Origin: Periweissella cryptocerci
GTDB lineage: Bacteria; Bacillota; Bacilli; Lactobacillales; Lactobacillaceae
DNA: 64,000 bases
NCBI RefSeq assembly: GCF_004358325.1
Contig: NZ_CP037940.1
Location: 1,302,001 to 1,366,000, forward strand
Reading direction: 5' to 3'
Shown piece by piece: positions 39,251 to 47,032 of the stretch. Position 1 is the stretch's first letter, and the number at the start of each line of letters is the position of its first letter. Below the pieces are notes generated by a model that saw only the letters and a program-made list of their open reading frames with translations, was not told the DNA's origin and did not search any database. The translations under genes were made by a program, and so were the position numbers.

Positions 39251-42025
39251 ATGAAGAAAGAAACGAAACAACATTACAAAATGTACAAAAGTGGTAAACA
39301 ATGGGTCTACGCTGGTCTTGCCACGGTAACTTTAATCAGTGGTATGGGCGCTACACCAATGGTTTTAGCAGATGAGTTAACCGCCGAAAAGACTGAAGCT
39401 GCGGCTAAAGACGCCAGTTCTGATGAAACGGATGCTAAGGTAAATGCCGATAAGGAAGAAGCCGGCGAAACAACTAGTGTGCTTAATGAAACACCTAAGC
39501 CACTACCCGATAGCAAATTAATCCTTGCTCCCGTTAAAACTGAAAAAGTCGAAAAAACGACGGCTGAATCAGAAGGTGATATTTCTAAAAAGGCCGAAAC
39601 TGTAAAAACTAAAAACATCAAGCAGCTTCCAGTCAATGACGGTGTTACTCAAACGACCGTTAAAACTGAAAAAGCTAAAGATTCGCGCGCCGAATATGTA
39701 CTTACAGCAGCCGATTTTGATGTTTCAATTGACGGAAAAACGATTAATGGATTCAAACAAACTTTCTTAGCAGGAACAAACTATGCAAATTGGAAAGGTG
39801 ATTTAACGTTCCCGACTGGGTTAGAAAGCGTTACAAATATTGCTGTGGGTGCATTCGATGGTGATAATCCTGCCATCAATACCTCTTTAAATTCTGATGC
39901 AATAAACAAAATTAAAACTATTTCCGTTACTAATTTAACGGGATTAGTAACCATTAATGCAACTGCTTTTCAGCGTATCCCCAATTTGACAAGTGTTGCT
40001 CTCGCTAACTTACCAAATTTACAATTACTTGATACAACGGCTTTCGGTTACAACGATAAATTAACATCCGTCACTTTTAATAACTTACCTAGTCTTACTA
40101 CCATTGGTTTATATGCATTTGTTAATGATAATACCAATGTACATGGTGGTATTCAAACCGTGACTTTTACTAATACCAACGCGTTAACTACCATTGGTGA
40201 TCAGGCTTTTGACAACTGTTTTGCACTGAGCAGTATCAATTTGAATGATTTACCTGCATTGCAAACGATTGGTGTGGGTGCGTTTGCCAACTGTAAATCT
40301 ATGACTGATATTAATTTGAATGGGTTGCAAAACTTAACAACTATTGGTGCATCGGCTTTCAGTGGTGGCGATACTTTAAAAACAGTTGAACTACTTAATC
40401 TACCAAAATTAACTACGATTGGTGCTTGGGCCTTCGATAATGCGCCATTGTTTAACAAACTTACAGTTGGTGGCCTTAATGCTACTGCACTTAGCGTTGA
40501 CAACGATACCTTCGCTGGGCTCACTGGTGGTGGCCTTGTCGTACCGGCAAATGGTGAAACAGATTTAGCCGCCGCCAAAATGTTCGTGCCAAAAATTAAC
40601 AGTGCTGCTAATAATAACTTCTACATTTATAACAATAGTGACACACCTGGTGGCAAGCGCGGTGTTTGGTACATCCAAGCCAAGGTAAAATACAATTTTG
40701 TCGATGATCACGGTACCACCATTCAAACATCGACAGAAGATGATACTGCCCGTATTGGTAATAAGTTAAATGGTGCTCTTTCAGCCTACCCTAACCAGAA
40801 TAGTGTCTACACTGCAACTGGCGCACCAGCTATTACAGGGTACACTAATGTGCCCGCATCAACTTCACATGCTGGATTTGACGCCGTTACTGACATCATT
40901 AACCACCTCGATCCCGAACCTGCAATCACGTATGTCTACACGGAAGATGATGCTACAGGTTTCAACATTCAATGGGTCGATGCCAATGGTGCCCCACTGG
41001 ATGATTTAACTGATTTTACTGGCAAATACTTTGACTCATTAAGTCTAAAGGATCAAAAGAAGGCCTTTAATGACTATACTTTTGTCAAGGTTCTTGGTAG
41101 TACTGCAGATGGCGGCTGGGAAGAAGTCGACATTAATACTGTTTTGACATATGGTGCCAATGACGGTCGCAATTATAAGTTCGAGTATGCTAAATCTGGT
41201 AGCGTAACTTACCATTATGTTGATGAAGACGGTAATCCAATTGCCGATGATAAGGTCATCAATGGTCCCGAGGGCGGTTCATACACGCCTGGTGCGCCCG
41301 GTTTTGATGGCTATGACAACCCAACCTTAGCACCTGGTAGCACTGACACCGGATTATTCACTGATGGTAATCAAGATGTTACCTACGTCTACCAAACTAA
41401 GGCGTCAATTATCATTTACCGTGTCGACACAGATGGTAACGAACTCGCGCCTGCGGAAACCGTTAGTGGTCATAACAAGGACATCCTTGATTTAGGTAAG
41501 GAAATGCAAACATTTGGCGGTTATGAATTCATCGAACTCTACCGTAGTGTAGTTGATGAGGCACCACGTGCAATGACCGATTTCACTTGGGAAAACGCCC
41601 ACAATTCACTTGGTTTAAAGACAACCCTTAAAGACAACGGTGGTCATAATTACAAGTTCGTCTATGGCAAAAAAGCGGCGCCAGCAAACACTGGCACCAC
41701 ACCAACCACACCAGGGTTACCTGTCACTGGTGGCGACACTAAGCCAACTAAACCGAATAAACCTGATAAAAAACCCACTACACCTACAAAACCGGGCACC
41801 AAGACCCCTAATAAGTTGCCAGGTTCCGGTGGTAAAAGCGGTGGCGTTGGTACTAACACTGGTGGCACAACAACTACCACTAATGTAAGTCCAACAACGG
41901 CAACACCATCTAGCACGTTGCCAAAATCTGGTAGTATCGCTAACCGTTTGCTTCCAGCCATTGGTGCAACTCTGATTGCTAGTTTAATTGGTTTGTTCGC
42001 CTTCATTAAGCGTCACAAATCATAA
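39251..42025 (+). CDS. LPxTG surface protein with BspA-type LRRs and MucBP-like repeats (3)
   Basis: 924 residues, third paralogue. KxYKxGKxW signal, linker about 42-150, LRR block about 155-440 (LTTIGDQAFDNCFALSSINL type units), three to four MucBP-like modules (YNFVDDHGT, IQWVDANGAP, YHYVDEDGNPI, YRVDTDGNEL). The stalk holds two extra sorting-like motifs, LPVTGG and LPGSGG, before the terminal LPKSGS, hydrophobic helix and basic tail. It has its own promoter and follows a terminator. Such proteins are predicted substrates of the sortase at 27.4 kb. Confidence 0.92.
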   Translation: MKKETKQHYKMYKSGKQWVYAGLATVTLISGMGATPMVLADELTAEKTEAAAKDASSDETDAKVNADKEEAGETTSVLNETPKPLPDSKLILAPVKTEKVEKTTAESEGDISKKAETVKTKNIKQLPVNDGVTQTTVKTEKAKDSRAEYVLTAADFDVSIDGKTINGFKQTFLAGTNYANWKGDLTFPTGLESVTNIAVGAFDGDNPAINTSLNSDAINKIKTISVTNLTGLVTINATAFQRIPNLTSVALANLPNLQLLDTTAFGYNDKLTSVTFNNLPSLTTIGLYAFVNDNTNVHGGIQTVTFTNTNALTTIGDQAFDNCFALSSINLNDLPALQTIGVGAFANCKSMTDINLNGLQNLTTIGASAFSGGDTLKTVELLNLPKLTTIGAWAFDNAPLFNKLTVGGLNATALSVDNDTFAGLTGGGLVVPANGETDLAAAKMFVPKINSAANNNFYIYNNSDTPGGKRGVWYIQAKVKYNFVDDHGTTIQTSTEDDTARIGNKLNGALSAYPNQNSVYTATGAPAITGYTNVPASTSHAGFDAVTDIINHLDPEPAITYVYTEDDATGFNIQWVDANGAPLDDLTDFTGKYFDSLSLKDQKKAFNDYTFVKVLGSTADGGWEEVDINTVLTYGANDGRNYKFEYAKSGSVTYHYVDEDGNPIADDKVINGPEGGSYTPGAPGFDGYDNPTLAPGSTDTGLFTDGNQDVTYVYQTKASIIIYRVDTDGNELAPAETVSGHNKDILDLGKEMQTFGGYEFIELYRSVVDEAPRAMTDFTWENAHNSLGLKTTLKDNGGHNYKFVYGKKAAPANTGTTPTTPGLPVTGGDTKPTKPNKPDKKPTTPTKPGTKTPNKLPGSGGKSGGVGTNTGGTTTTTNVSPTTATPSSTLPKSGSIANRLLPAIGATLIASLIGLFAFIKRHKS

Positions 42026-42089
42026 TTCGATTGCTAGTGATGGGAAACCCCACCACTTCACCTTATTTACAATCAAAAAGTTATTTATT

Positions 42090-42465
42090 CCAGCATGGAA
42101 TTTCTCAGTTCTGTACTTTTTAAGTATCGACTTACTGAGGTTCTATTGTCAGTGTTTTTTCCATGCTACTAAGACCTGTAGTTGGTAACCGTTTTTTCTA
42201 GTTTGAAAATTATTACTAACTAACGGAGTGCCGGTAAATTACTTGGCGGGCGCAGCCTTTACACCGTGACTGGGGTGATATGTGTGTAACACATGTCGCC
42301 GCTGAGGATGAGATGAGGAGTCTAGGGAATTTATTCCCGTAGAGTTCCCAGCTTATCCGAATTGTTCAAGACCGCTCTTTGGCTTGAACATGTGCTTCCA
42401 GCGTGGTGCGCCAAGTAATTTACTGGCACGTAGTGGCCAATTTTACTCAATCCCACGTCAACCGG
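42090..42465 (+). repeat. Structured intergenic element, copy D with 5' arm
   Basis: Core 42220-42436. P1 pairs GTGCCGGTAAATTACTTGGCG (42228-42248) with CGCCAAGTAATTTACTGGCAC (42409-42429), 21 bp with one G-U. P3 GATATGTGT/ACACATGTC, P4 GGAGTCTAGGGAA/TTCCCGTAGAGTTCC, P5 TGTTCAAG/CTTGAACA with the loop ACCGCTCTTTGG. The 5' arm is shared with B and F. It begins 65 bases after surface protein 3. Confidence 0.83.
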
Positions 42466-42476
42466 AATAGAGACTC

Positions 42477-42517
42477 AAAAAGCTGATTTGCATCTCTGCA
42501 AATCAGCTTTTTTTGGA
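42477..42517. terminator. Bidirectional terminator before mhqD end
   Basis: AAAAAGCTGATTTGCA pairs with TGCAAATCAGCTTTTT; ends mhqD on the minus strand. Confidence 0.88.
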
Positions 42518-42526
42518 TTGTATTAA

Positions 42527-43171
42527 TTATTTTTCTGGTACGCCACCGTCGAGTTTGCCAAGTTCATTAGCAACATTTGAGGCAGCAATTAATTCTTCCA
42601 TTCCTAGTTCATGACCGGCATGGACGTCCACAGTTCGCAACGTCGCATCCGTCATCCGGAAATTATTCATCAATTGATCAAAATCTTCTTCCGTCACAAT
42701 TGGATCGTGGAAGCCGTAGCTCATGATGAACCACTTGTCGCTCATTTGCACGGGGTGGTCAATCAATTCAATAGTCATTGGGTGTAAGAAAATACCACCT
42801 TGCCACGCTAAGTCTGGACGAGTTAAGAAAGCATGACTGGCGATGTTGGCGCCATTCGAGTAGCCAATCACAATTGCATCTTCGCGTGCACCATAATGTT
42901 TAAGCAACGCTTGGACTTGATCAACTAACCACGCGGTTTCTTCGTGGAGGCTTTCAAGATTAAATTCCCCCATGCCAAAACGTTCGAAGTATCGAGCATA
43001 ACCACCTTCATCAACCCGACCACGAATTGAAAGGATAGGATTTTCATGACCAAAGAAGCGGCCAATTTCCATCAAGTCACGCTCATCACCACCAGTACCA
43101 TGCAATAACACCAATGGTGGCAACAGCATATTTCCACGCACAAAAATGTGTTGCTCTGTCAAATTATCCAT
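42527..43171 (-). CDS. mhqD: MhqD-like carboxylesterase/hydrolase
   Basis: Alpha/beta hydrolase, 214 residues. VLLHGTGGDERDL near 20-32 is the oxyanion region, GYSNGAN near 99-105 holds the nucleophilic Ser, FHDPIV near 154 the Asp and HAGHELG near 186 the His. It follows the ring-cleaving dioxygenase gene by two bases. In Bacillus the MhqO/MhqD set detoxifies quinones and other electrophiles; the same role is inferred here. Confidence 0.86.
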   Translation of the reverse strand: MDNLTEQHIFVRGNMLLPPLVLLHGTGGDERDLMEIGRFFGHENPILSIRGRVDEGGYARYFERFGMGEFNLESLHEETAWLVDQVQALLKHYGAREDAIVIGYSNGANIASHAFLTRPDLAWQGGIFLHPMTIELIDHPVQMSDKWFIMSYGFHDPIVTEEDFDQLMNNFRMTDATLRTVDVHAGHELGMEELIAASNVANELGKLDGGVPEK

Positions 43172-43173
43172 AA

Positions 43174-44157
43174 TTAGAACCCTGAACCCTTTGTATCCTC
43201 ACCAGTATTGAATGGTTCCAAGTTTGATTCGATTTGGGCGCGGAAGTTTTCCAAGAATGGTGGCAATTCCAAGTGAATACCGGCTTCATCGTATGTTTCG
43301 TCTTGTAAGAATCCAGGACCATTCGTCGCAATTTCAAACAAAATTCCTGGCGTTGGGTGGAAGTATTCTGACTTGAAGTAGAACCGATCCACAAAACCAG
43401 AATCTTGGAAGCCAAGCTTACGTAACTTGTTAATCCAGAACAGTAAAGCTTCTTGGTCATCAACTGAGAATGCCAAGTGGTGTGGGCCACCAAAACCTTG
43501 GACACCACGTGGAATATCATTGCGGAAACGGGTAATAACTTGACCACCATGGCCAGCATCGCCTTCTGCTTGGTATAACGTGTCATCACCTTCACGGGCG
43601 ATTTCTTGTAAACCCATTACTTGCGTCAAAACGGTGTGCAAGTTGTACTTATTATCAATTGTTAACAACGCTGGTCCTAACCCGCGAATCGCAAATTCAG
43701 GCTCAACCGTTGAGTTACGCCATGGTTCACCTTCAACCCGACCGTTATCATTTTCATCGGAAATCAAAGCATACCGTTGCCCGTCAAAATCACGGAATTG
43801 GAGCAATTTTGAACCGAATTCTTCAATATAGTCGCCATCGTATTCAACGCCATTGGCATCAAAGCGGGTCTTCCAGTAATCAAAAGCCGCATCGTTAGGA
43901 ATCCGGAAAGTTGTCCGGGTAATTTCGTCCGTTCCGTATTGTGCTTTTTGAATTCCAGGGAAGTCAAAGAAGGTAATATCAGTACCGGCTGAACCCATAT
44001 CGTCCGTAAAGTACAAGTGATATGTATGAACATCATCTTGGTTAACGGTTTTCTTAATTAAGTGCAATCCTAAGATACCTGACATGAAGTCAAAAATCTT
44101 TGGTGAACTTGATGTAATCGTTGTTAAGTGGTGTAAGCCACGAATTGTGTTAGCCAT
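43174..44157 (-). CDS. mhqO: Ring-cleaving dioxygenase, MhqO type (VOC family)
   Basis: 327 residues with two glyoxalase/extradiol modules. Metal ligands appear as IRGLHHLT at residues 5-12 (His9 or His10), GGPHHLAFS near 227 and ILFEIAT near 275. MhqO-type enzymes are linked to hydroquinone and electrophile resistance. First gene of the mhqO-mhqD pair; a palindrome in its promoter suggests redox-regulator control. Confidence 0.9.
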   Translation of the reverse strand: MANTIRGLHHLTTITSSSPKIFDFMSGILGLHLIKKTVNQDDVHTYHLYFTDDMGSAGTDITFFDFPGIQKAQYGTDEITRTTFRIPNDAAFDYWKTRFDANGVEYDGDYIEEFGSKLLQFRDFDGQRYALISDENDNGRVEGEPWRNSTVEPEFAIRGLGPALLTIDNKYNLHTVLTQVMGLQEIAREGDDTLYQAEGDAGHGGQVITRFRNDIPRGVQGFGGPHHLAFSVDDQEALLFWINKLRKLGFQDSGFVDRFYFKSEYFHPTPGILFEIATNGPGFLQDETYDEAGIHLELPPFLENFRAQIESNLEPFNTGEDTKGSGF

Positions 44158-44213
44158 TATCTTCTTACCCCGTTTTGATAGTATGTTTTATCTGTATCGT
44201 TGAGAATAATATA

Positions 44214-44241
44214 ACACATTCGCTTACGTTTTGTAAGTATT
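44214..44241 (-). promoter_or_regulatory. mhqO promoter with embedded palindrome
   Basis: TTACAA, 17 bases, TATATT on the minus strand. The inverted repeat CTTAC-AAAAC-GTAAG (44223-44237) overlaps the -35 and spacer, the usual place for a repressor. The regulator is not in the window; MarR or HxlR families control homologous genes elsewhere. Confidence 0.6.
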
Positions 44242-44263
44242 TATGCACGTTAATCCAGTTCCT

Positions 44264-44324
44264 TACCAAAAAAGTAGCCCGCCTTCTCCTTATCACAAGG
44301 TAGAAAGCGGGCTACTTCTGAAAA
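44264..44324 (-). terminator. degV/mhqO intergenic terminator
   Basis: AAGTAGCCCGC pairs with GCGGGCTACTT, followed by TTTTTT on the minus strand; ends the degV unit. Confidence 0.85.
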
Positions 44325-44347
44325 ATATCAATTACAAATCAAAATTA

Positions 44348-45220
44348 TTATTTAGCTAATTCTTCCCAATCACGACCCCAGATGAATCCCATGGCCTTTT
44401 CACCAGTGTGAACACCGACAAGTGGTCCGATGATACTACGTTCAAATTTAACATTAGGCCATAGGTTTTGTCCTTCTTCGAGCCACTTTTCAGCAACTGC
44501 ATCATTGTTAGCATCAACAATTGATACGCGGATTGGATAGTCAGCTGTCGCAACTACTTCGCCGAATTTCTTTTGGATGTTCAACCATGCCCGCTTCATT
44601 TGACGTTCCTTACCAATGGCGATAATTTTCTTGTTTTCAAATGTTAACATTGGCTTGATGTTCAATAATGAACCAATCAAAGCCGTACCGCCAGAGACAC
44701 GACCGGTGCGTTGTAAGTGGCTGATATCATCAACAACAAACAATACTTTCGTCGTTACACGGAGCTTTTCCAAAGTCGCCCAAATCTCGTCGATGTCCTT
44801 ACCTTGTTGAACTAAGGCTGCTGCCAAGCGAACTTGGTTCCCAGCACCAGAACATGCAATTTCTGAATCCCACACGCGCACGTCTAAGCCTTCAACTGAA
44901 GGAGCGTAACCGCGCATTGAGTCAACGAAACCAGAAATCCCACTTGAAAGACCAACTACAATCGCAGTATCGTAGCCTTCTTCAATCAATTGATCAAACA
45001 CTACTTGGATTTGGCCGATTGAAACTTGTGAAGTCGTTGGTTGCACACTTGAAGCTGCCATTTCGGCATAAAAATCGGCATTAGTTGCCCAATCTTCATT
45101 TTCGTACTTAACCGTGTCGCCGAATAAAACCGGGTCATTTACAACACGAATGTCGTATTTTGCTTGATCTTCTTTGGTCAGATACGCTGAACTATCTGAA
45201 ATAACTGCAATCTTTGTCAT
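44348..45220 (-). CDS. DegV family fatty-acid-binding protein
   Basis: 290 residues from ATG at 45220 (MTKIAVISDSSAYL), with AAAGGG nine bases upstream. QPTTSQVSIGQI near 70 and VGLSSGISGF near 98 are the conserved ligand-binding segments, and RTGRVSGGTALIGSLLNIKPML near 170 the C-terminal lipid pocket. DegV/FakB-type proteins present fatty acids to a fatty-acid kinase for phosphorylation. It is last in a unit with the crcB pair. Confidence 0.9.
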   Translation of the reverse strand: MTKIAVISDSSAYLTKEDQAKYDIRVVNDPVLFGDTVKYENEDWATNADFYAEMAASSVQPTTSQVSIGQIQVVFDQLIEEGYDTAIVVGLSSGISGFVDSMRGYAPSVEGLDVRVWDSEIACSGAGNQVRLAAALVQQGKDIDEIWATLEKLRVTTKVLFVVDDISHLQRTGRVSGGTALIGSLLNIKPMLTFENKKIIAIGKERQMKRAWLNIQKKFGEVVATADYPIRVSIVDANNDAVAEKWLEEGQNLWPNVKFERSIIGPLVGVHTGEKAMGFIWGRDWEELAK

Positions 45221-45256
45221 TTTATATACGCCCTTTACTAATATTAATACTGCCAA

Positions 45257-45610
45257 TTATACCTGATTACCAAGCCATATGCCTAGTGCACTAGCCAATA
45301 AACCGATAATTATACTTAAACCAACGTAAATTAGTTCTCGTAAACGTCTTTTTTCACCTAATTGAACTGCTTCATTCATGAATGTTGAAAATGTTGTATA
45401 CCCACCCAAGATACCGGTACCAAGGATAGTATACACGCCCTTAGTTGGCGCTAAACTAAATAATAGCCCCAGCAAAAACGCCCCCGTGATGTTAATAAAA
45501 AATGTTGCTACCGGAAATTCAGTTTTAAACAGTTTATTACCCAGTTGCGTCACCCAAAATCGGATTAACGCCCCAATGCTCGCACCTAAACCCGCAAATA
45601 ATATACTCAT
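45257..45610 (-). CDS. crcB: Fluoride exporter CrcB/Fluc, subunit 2
   Basis: 117 residues, four membrane helices. Contains GALIRFWV near 14, the pore asparagine in FFINITGAFLLG near 40 and TTFSTFMNEA near 72, the phenylalanine-rich TTFSTF motif of Fluc channels. Its ATG overlaps the stop of the upstream crcB by four bases. Two-gene crcB pairs form heterodimeric fluoride channels. Confidence 0.93.
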   Translation of the reverse strand: MSILFAGLGASIGALIRFWVTQLGNKLFKTEFPVATFFINITGAFLLGLLFSLAPTKGVYTILGTGILGGYTTFSTFMNEAVQLGEKRRLRELIYVGLSIIIGLLASALGIWLGNQV

Positions 45611-45975
45611 GCGTGCATACCTACTCTCATCCCCAAACGTGCAAACATCAGGCCACCCATGACACTAATTATCAAATACGTTAAAGCAAAACTCAGGTGA
45701 CCAACCGTCACAAGGTGATTAAAATCTAACATAAAAGTTGAAAAGGTCGTAAACGCACCAATCACTCCTGTAGTCAGTCCTGTCGCAACAGCCGTTGGCA
45801 TCGCCCATTTTTTCGCAATCATAAAGTTAAGGTAGCCCAAGAAAAAGGCGCCAATCAAATTGATGATTAACGTTGCTACGGGAAACTGTTGGACACTAAT
45901 GATTAATTCAATTGCTTCACGGAGTGCCCCACCAATAAAGCCGCCGATGAGAACTGCCAAACTTTTTTGTAGCAT
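45607..45975 (-). CDS. crcB: Fluoride exporter CrcB/Fluc, subunit 1
   Basis: 122 residues from ATG at 45975 (MLQKSLAVLIGG) behind AAGAGA; 18 upstream in-frame codons lie within the promoter region and lack hydrophobic family sequence. Four helices, with GALREAIE, TLIINLIGAFFLGY and FTTFSTFMLD as the Fluc signatures. First gene of crcB-crcB-degV. A TATAAT -10 lies at 46021-46026. No fluoride riboswitch was recognised in the short leader. Confidence 0.92.
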   Translation of the reverse strand: MLQKSLAVLIGGFIGGALREAIELIISVQQFPVATLIINLIGAFFLGYLNFMIAKKWAMPTAVATGLTTGVIGAFTTFSTFMLDFNHLVTVGHLSFALTYLIISVMGGLMFARLGMRVGMHA

Positions 45976-46156
45976 TATGATCTCTTTTCTTCCATATCTT
46001 GCATAAACATCATATCTTCTATTATACAAAAAATAAGTGTTTTTTAAACCATTCCTGTTTATTAATTCGATTTTGCTGTATAAATGAATTCCACATTAAA
46101 TCTAAAATATCCTTAATCGCTTATGAAAACAGGTGGCATACAAACACTCTATCTAG

Positions 46157-46370
46157 CTAACGAAGTGAAATTTTTGAGTTGGCGTTTACCGCACACCGTG
46201 GGGTTAATAATTTTAACGGAGTTTAAATTATTAGTTTTGTCGAGATTGGCTAACTCCGCAAAATAAGTGAGACTCATAGAACTCGTCGATGATATACACT
46301 TCGCACATACCAATCGCCATGCATGAGGCTCCGACTATCAAATGATTAAAAACCCCGTTAAGTCAGACGA
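46157..46370 (+). repeat. Possible decayed copy of the structured element (E')
   Basis: Starts CTAACGAAGTG as other copies do, has ACCGCACACCGTGG near the P2 position and a long A/T hairpin (AATAATTT..AAATTATT) near the P3 position. No clear P5 or GGCAC end is seen. It lies just before copy E. Confidence 0.3.
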
Positions 46371-46455
46371 TTACCCTGTAAAACTTGCCATGTAATCACG
46401 AAAACCCACCGTATCAATTATTATATTGAATACCAAGTTATTTTGATTTCACAAA

Positions 46456-46663
46456 CCAACGGAGTGCCTAAGGAATTCGCTTGGTGGGCGGAGCCTTTAC
46501 ACTGTAATGGGCAGTGATTTATCACTGCGCTCAAGGGAAATGAGGAGAGTTAGCGCTTTAGCGGTTACTACTCTCCCAGTTCACGCCGACTTTCTAAGAC
46601 TACAGGCTTAGAAAGCTTGGCTGCCATTTCAGTGCACCAAGCGAATTCCGTGGCACGTAGTGG
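46456..46663 (+). repeat. Structured intergenic element, copy E
   Basis: CCAACGGAGTGCC to GGCACGTAGTGG. P1 pairs GGAATTCGCTTGGTG (46472-46486) with CACCAAGCGAATTCC (46635-46649), 15 perfect pairs; P2 CACTGTAATGG with CCATTTCAGTG; P3 GCAGTGA/TCACTGC; P4 GGAGAGT..ACTCTCC with a GCGCTTTAGCG tip; P5 CTTTCTAAG with CTTAGAAAG. Ends about 40 bases before the trp promoter. Confidence 0.83.
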
Positions 46664-46704
46664 CCTCCCTCAACCAACTAGACTAACTTTTCAAAATAAA
46701 ATGT

Positions 46705-46734
46705 TTGACACACCCGAATTATATTTGCTATAGT
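46705..46734 (+). promoter_or_regulatory. Promoter of trp transporter leader
   Basis: Consensus TTGACA, 18 bases, TATAGT. The expected start near 46741 gives a leader of about 290 nt. Confidence 0.8.
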
Positions 46735-46777
46735 ATTGGCAACGTAAAGACATGAACAAACACAGGAGTATTATCAA

Positions 46778-46822
46778 ATGAAGAATTCAATCAATCAATT
46801 GAATATTTGGTGGCGTCGGTAA
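46778..46822 (+). CDS. Putative Trp leader peptide (MKNSINQLNIWWRR)
   Basis: A 14-codon frame with AGGAG ten bases upstream. It encodes MKNSINQLNIWWRR with two adjacent TGG codons near the end, and is followed by competing hairpins and two terminators before the transporter genes. The arrangement matches ribosome-mediated attenuation, with stalling at Trp codons when charged tRNA-Trp is scarce. No T-box sequence is present. Confidence 0.75.
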   Translation: MKNSINQLNIWWRR

Positions 46823-46997
46823 TTCAGGTTGCATTTAACAGATGTAACTTGATCATTCAGATCATTTTGCATCTGTGCCGACAAACTTTTGTGTATTTGA
46901 AAGTCTGCATGGATAGCTTAAACAACTATCATGTAGGCTTTTTCTATTTCGCGAGTGGATAAAGCTGACTGATAGTTGGCTTTGTCCACTTTTTTTA
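46815..46997 (+). promoter_or_regulatory. trp attenuator: hairpins and tandem terminators
   Basis: GTCGGTA (46815-46821, covering the last leader codons) can pair with TGCCGAC (46876-46882), enclosing CAGATG/CATCTG (46839-46844 with 46870-46875). A competing stem is GTTGCAT/ATGTAAC. Terminator 1: AGTCTGCATGGATAG with CTATCATGTAGGCT then TTTTT (46902-46943). Terminator 2: GTGGATAAAGC with GCTTTGTCCAC then TTTTTTT (46955-46997). AACTATC of terminator 1 (46924-46930) is also complementary to GATAGTT inside terminator 2, so the two could exclude each other. Confidence 0.7.
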
Positions 46998-47032
46998 TAT
47001 AAATTTATTGAAATTATTGAAGGAGCAATTTT

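Noticed and set aside
45976..46140. Fluoride riboswitch before the crcB pair
   Set aside because: The TATAAT -10 leaves only about 45 nt of leader and the GGNGAUGG-type motif is absent.
46778..47032. Trp T-box before trpX
   Set aside because: No GGGTGG..CCGCG element or stem I motifs; the leader peptide explanation fits better.
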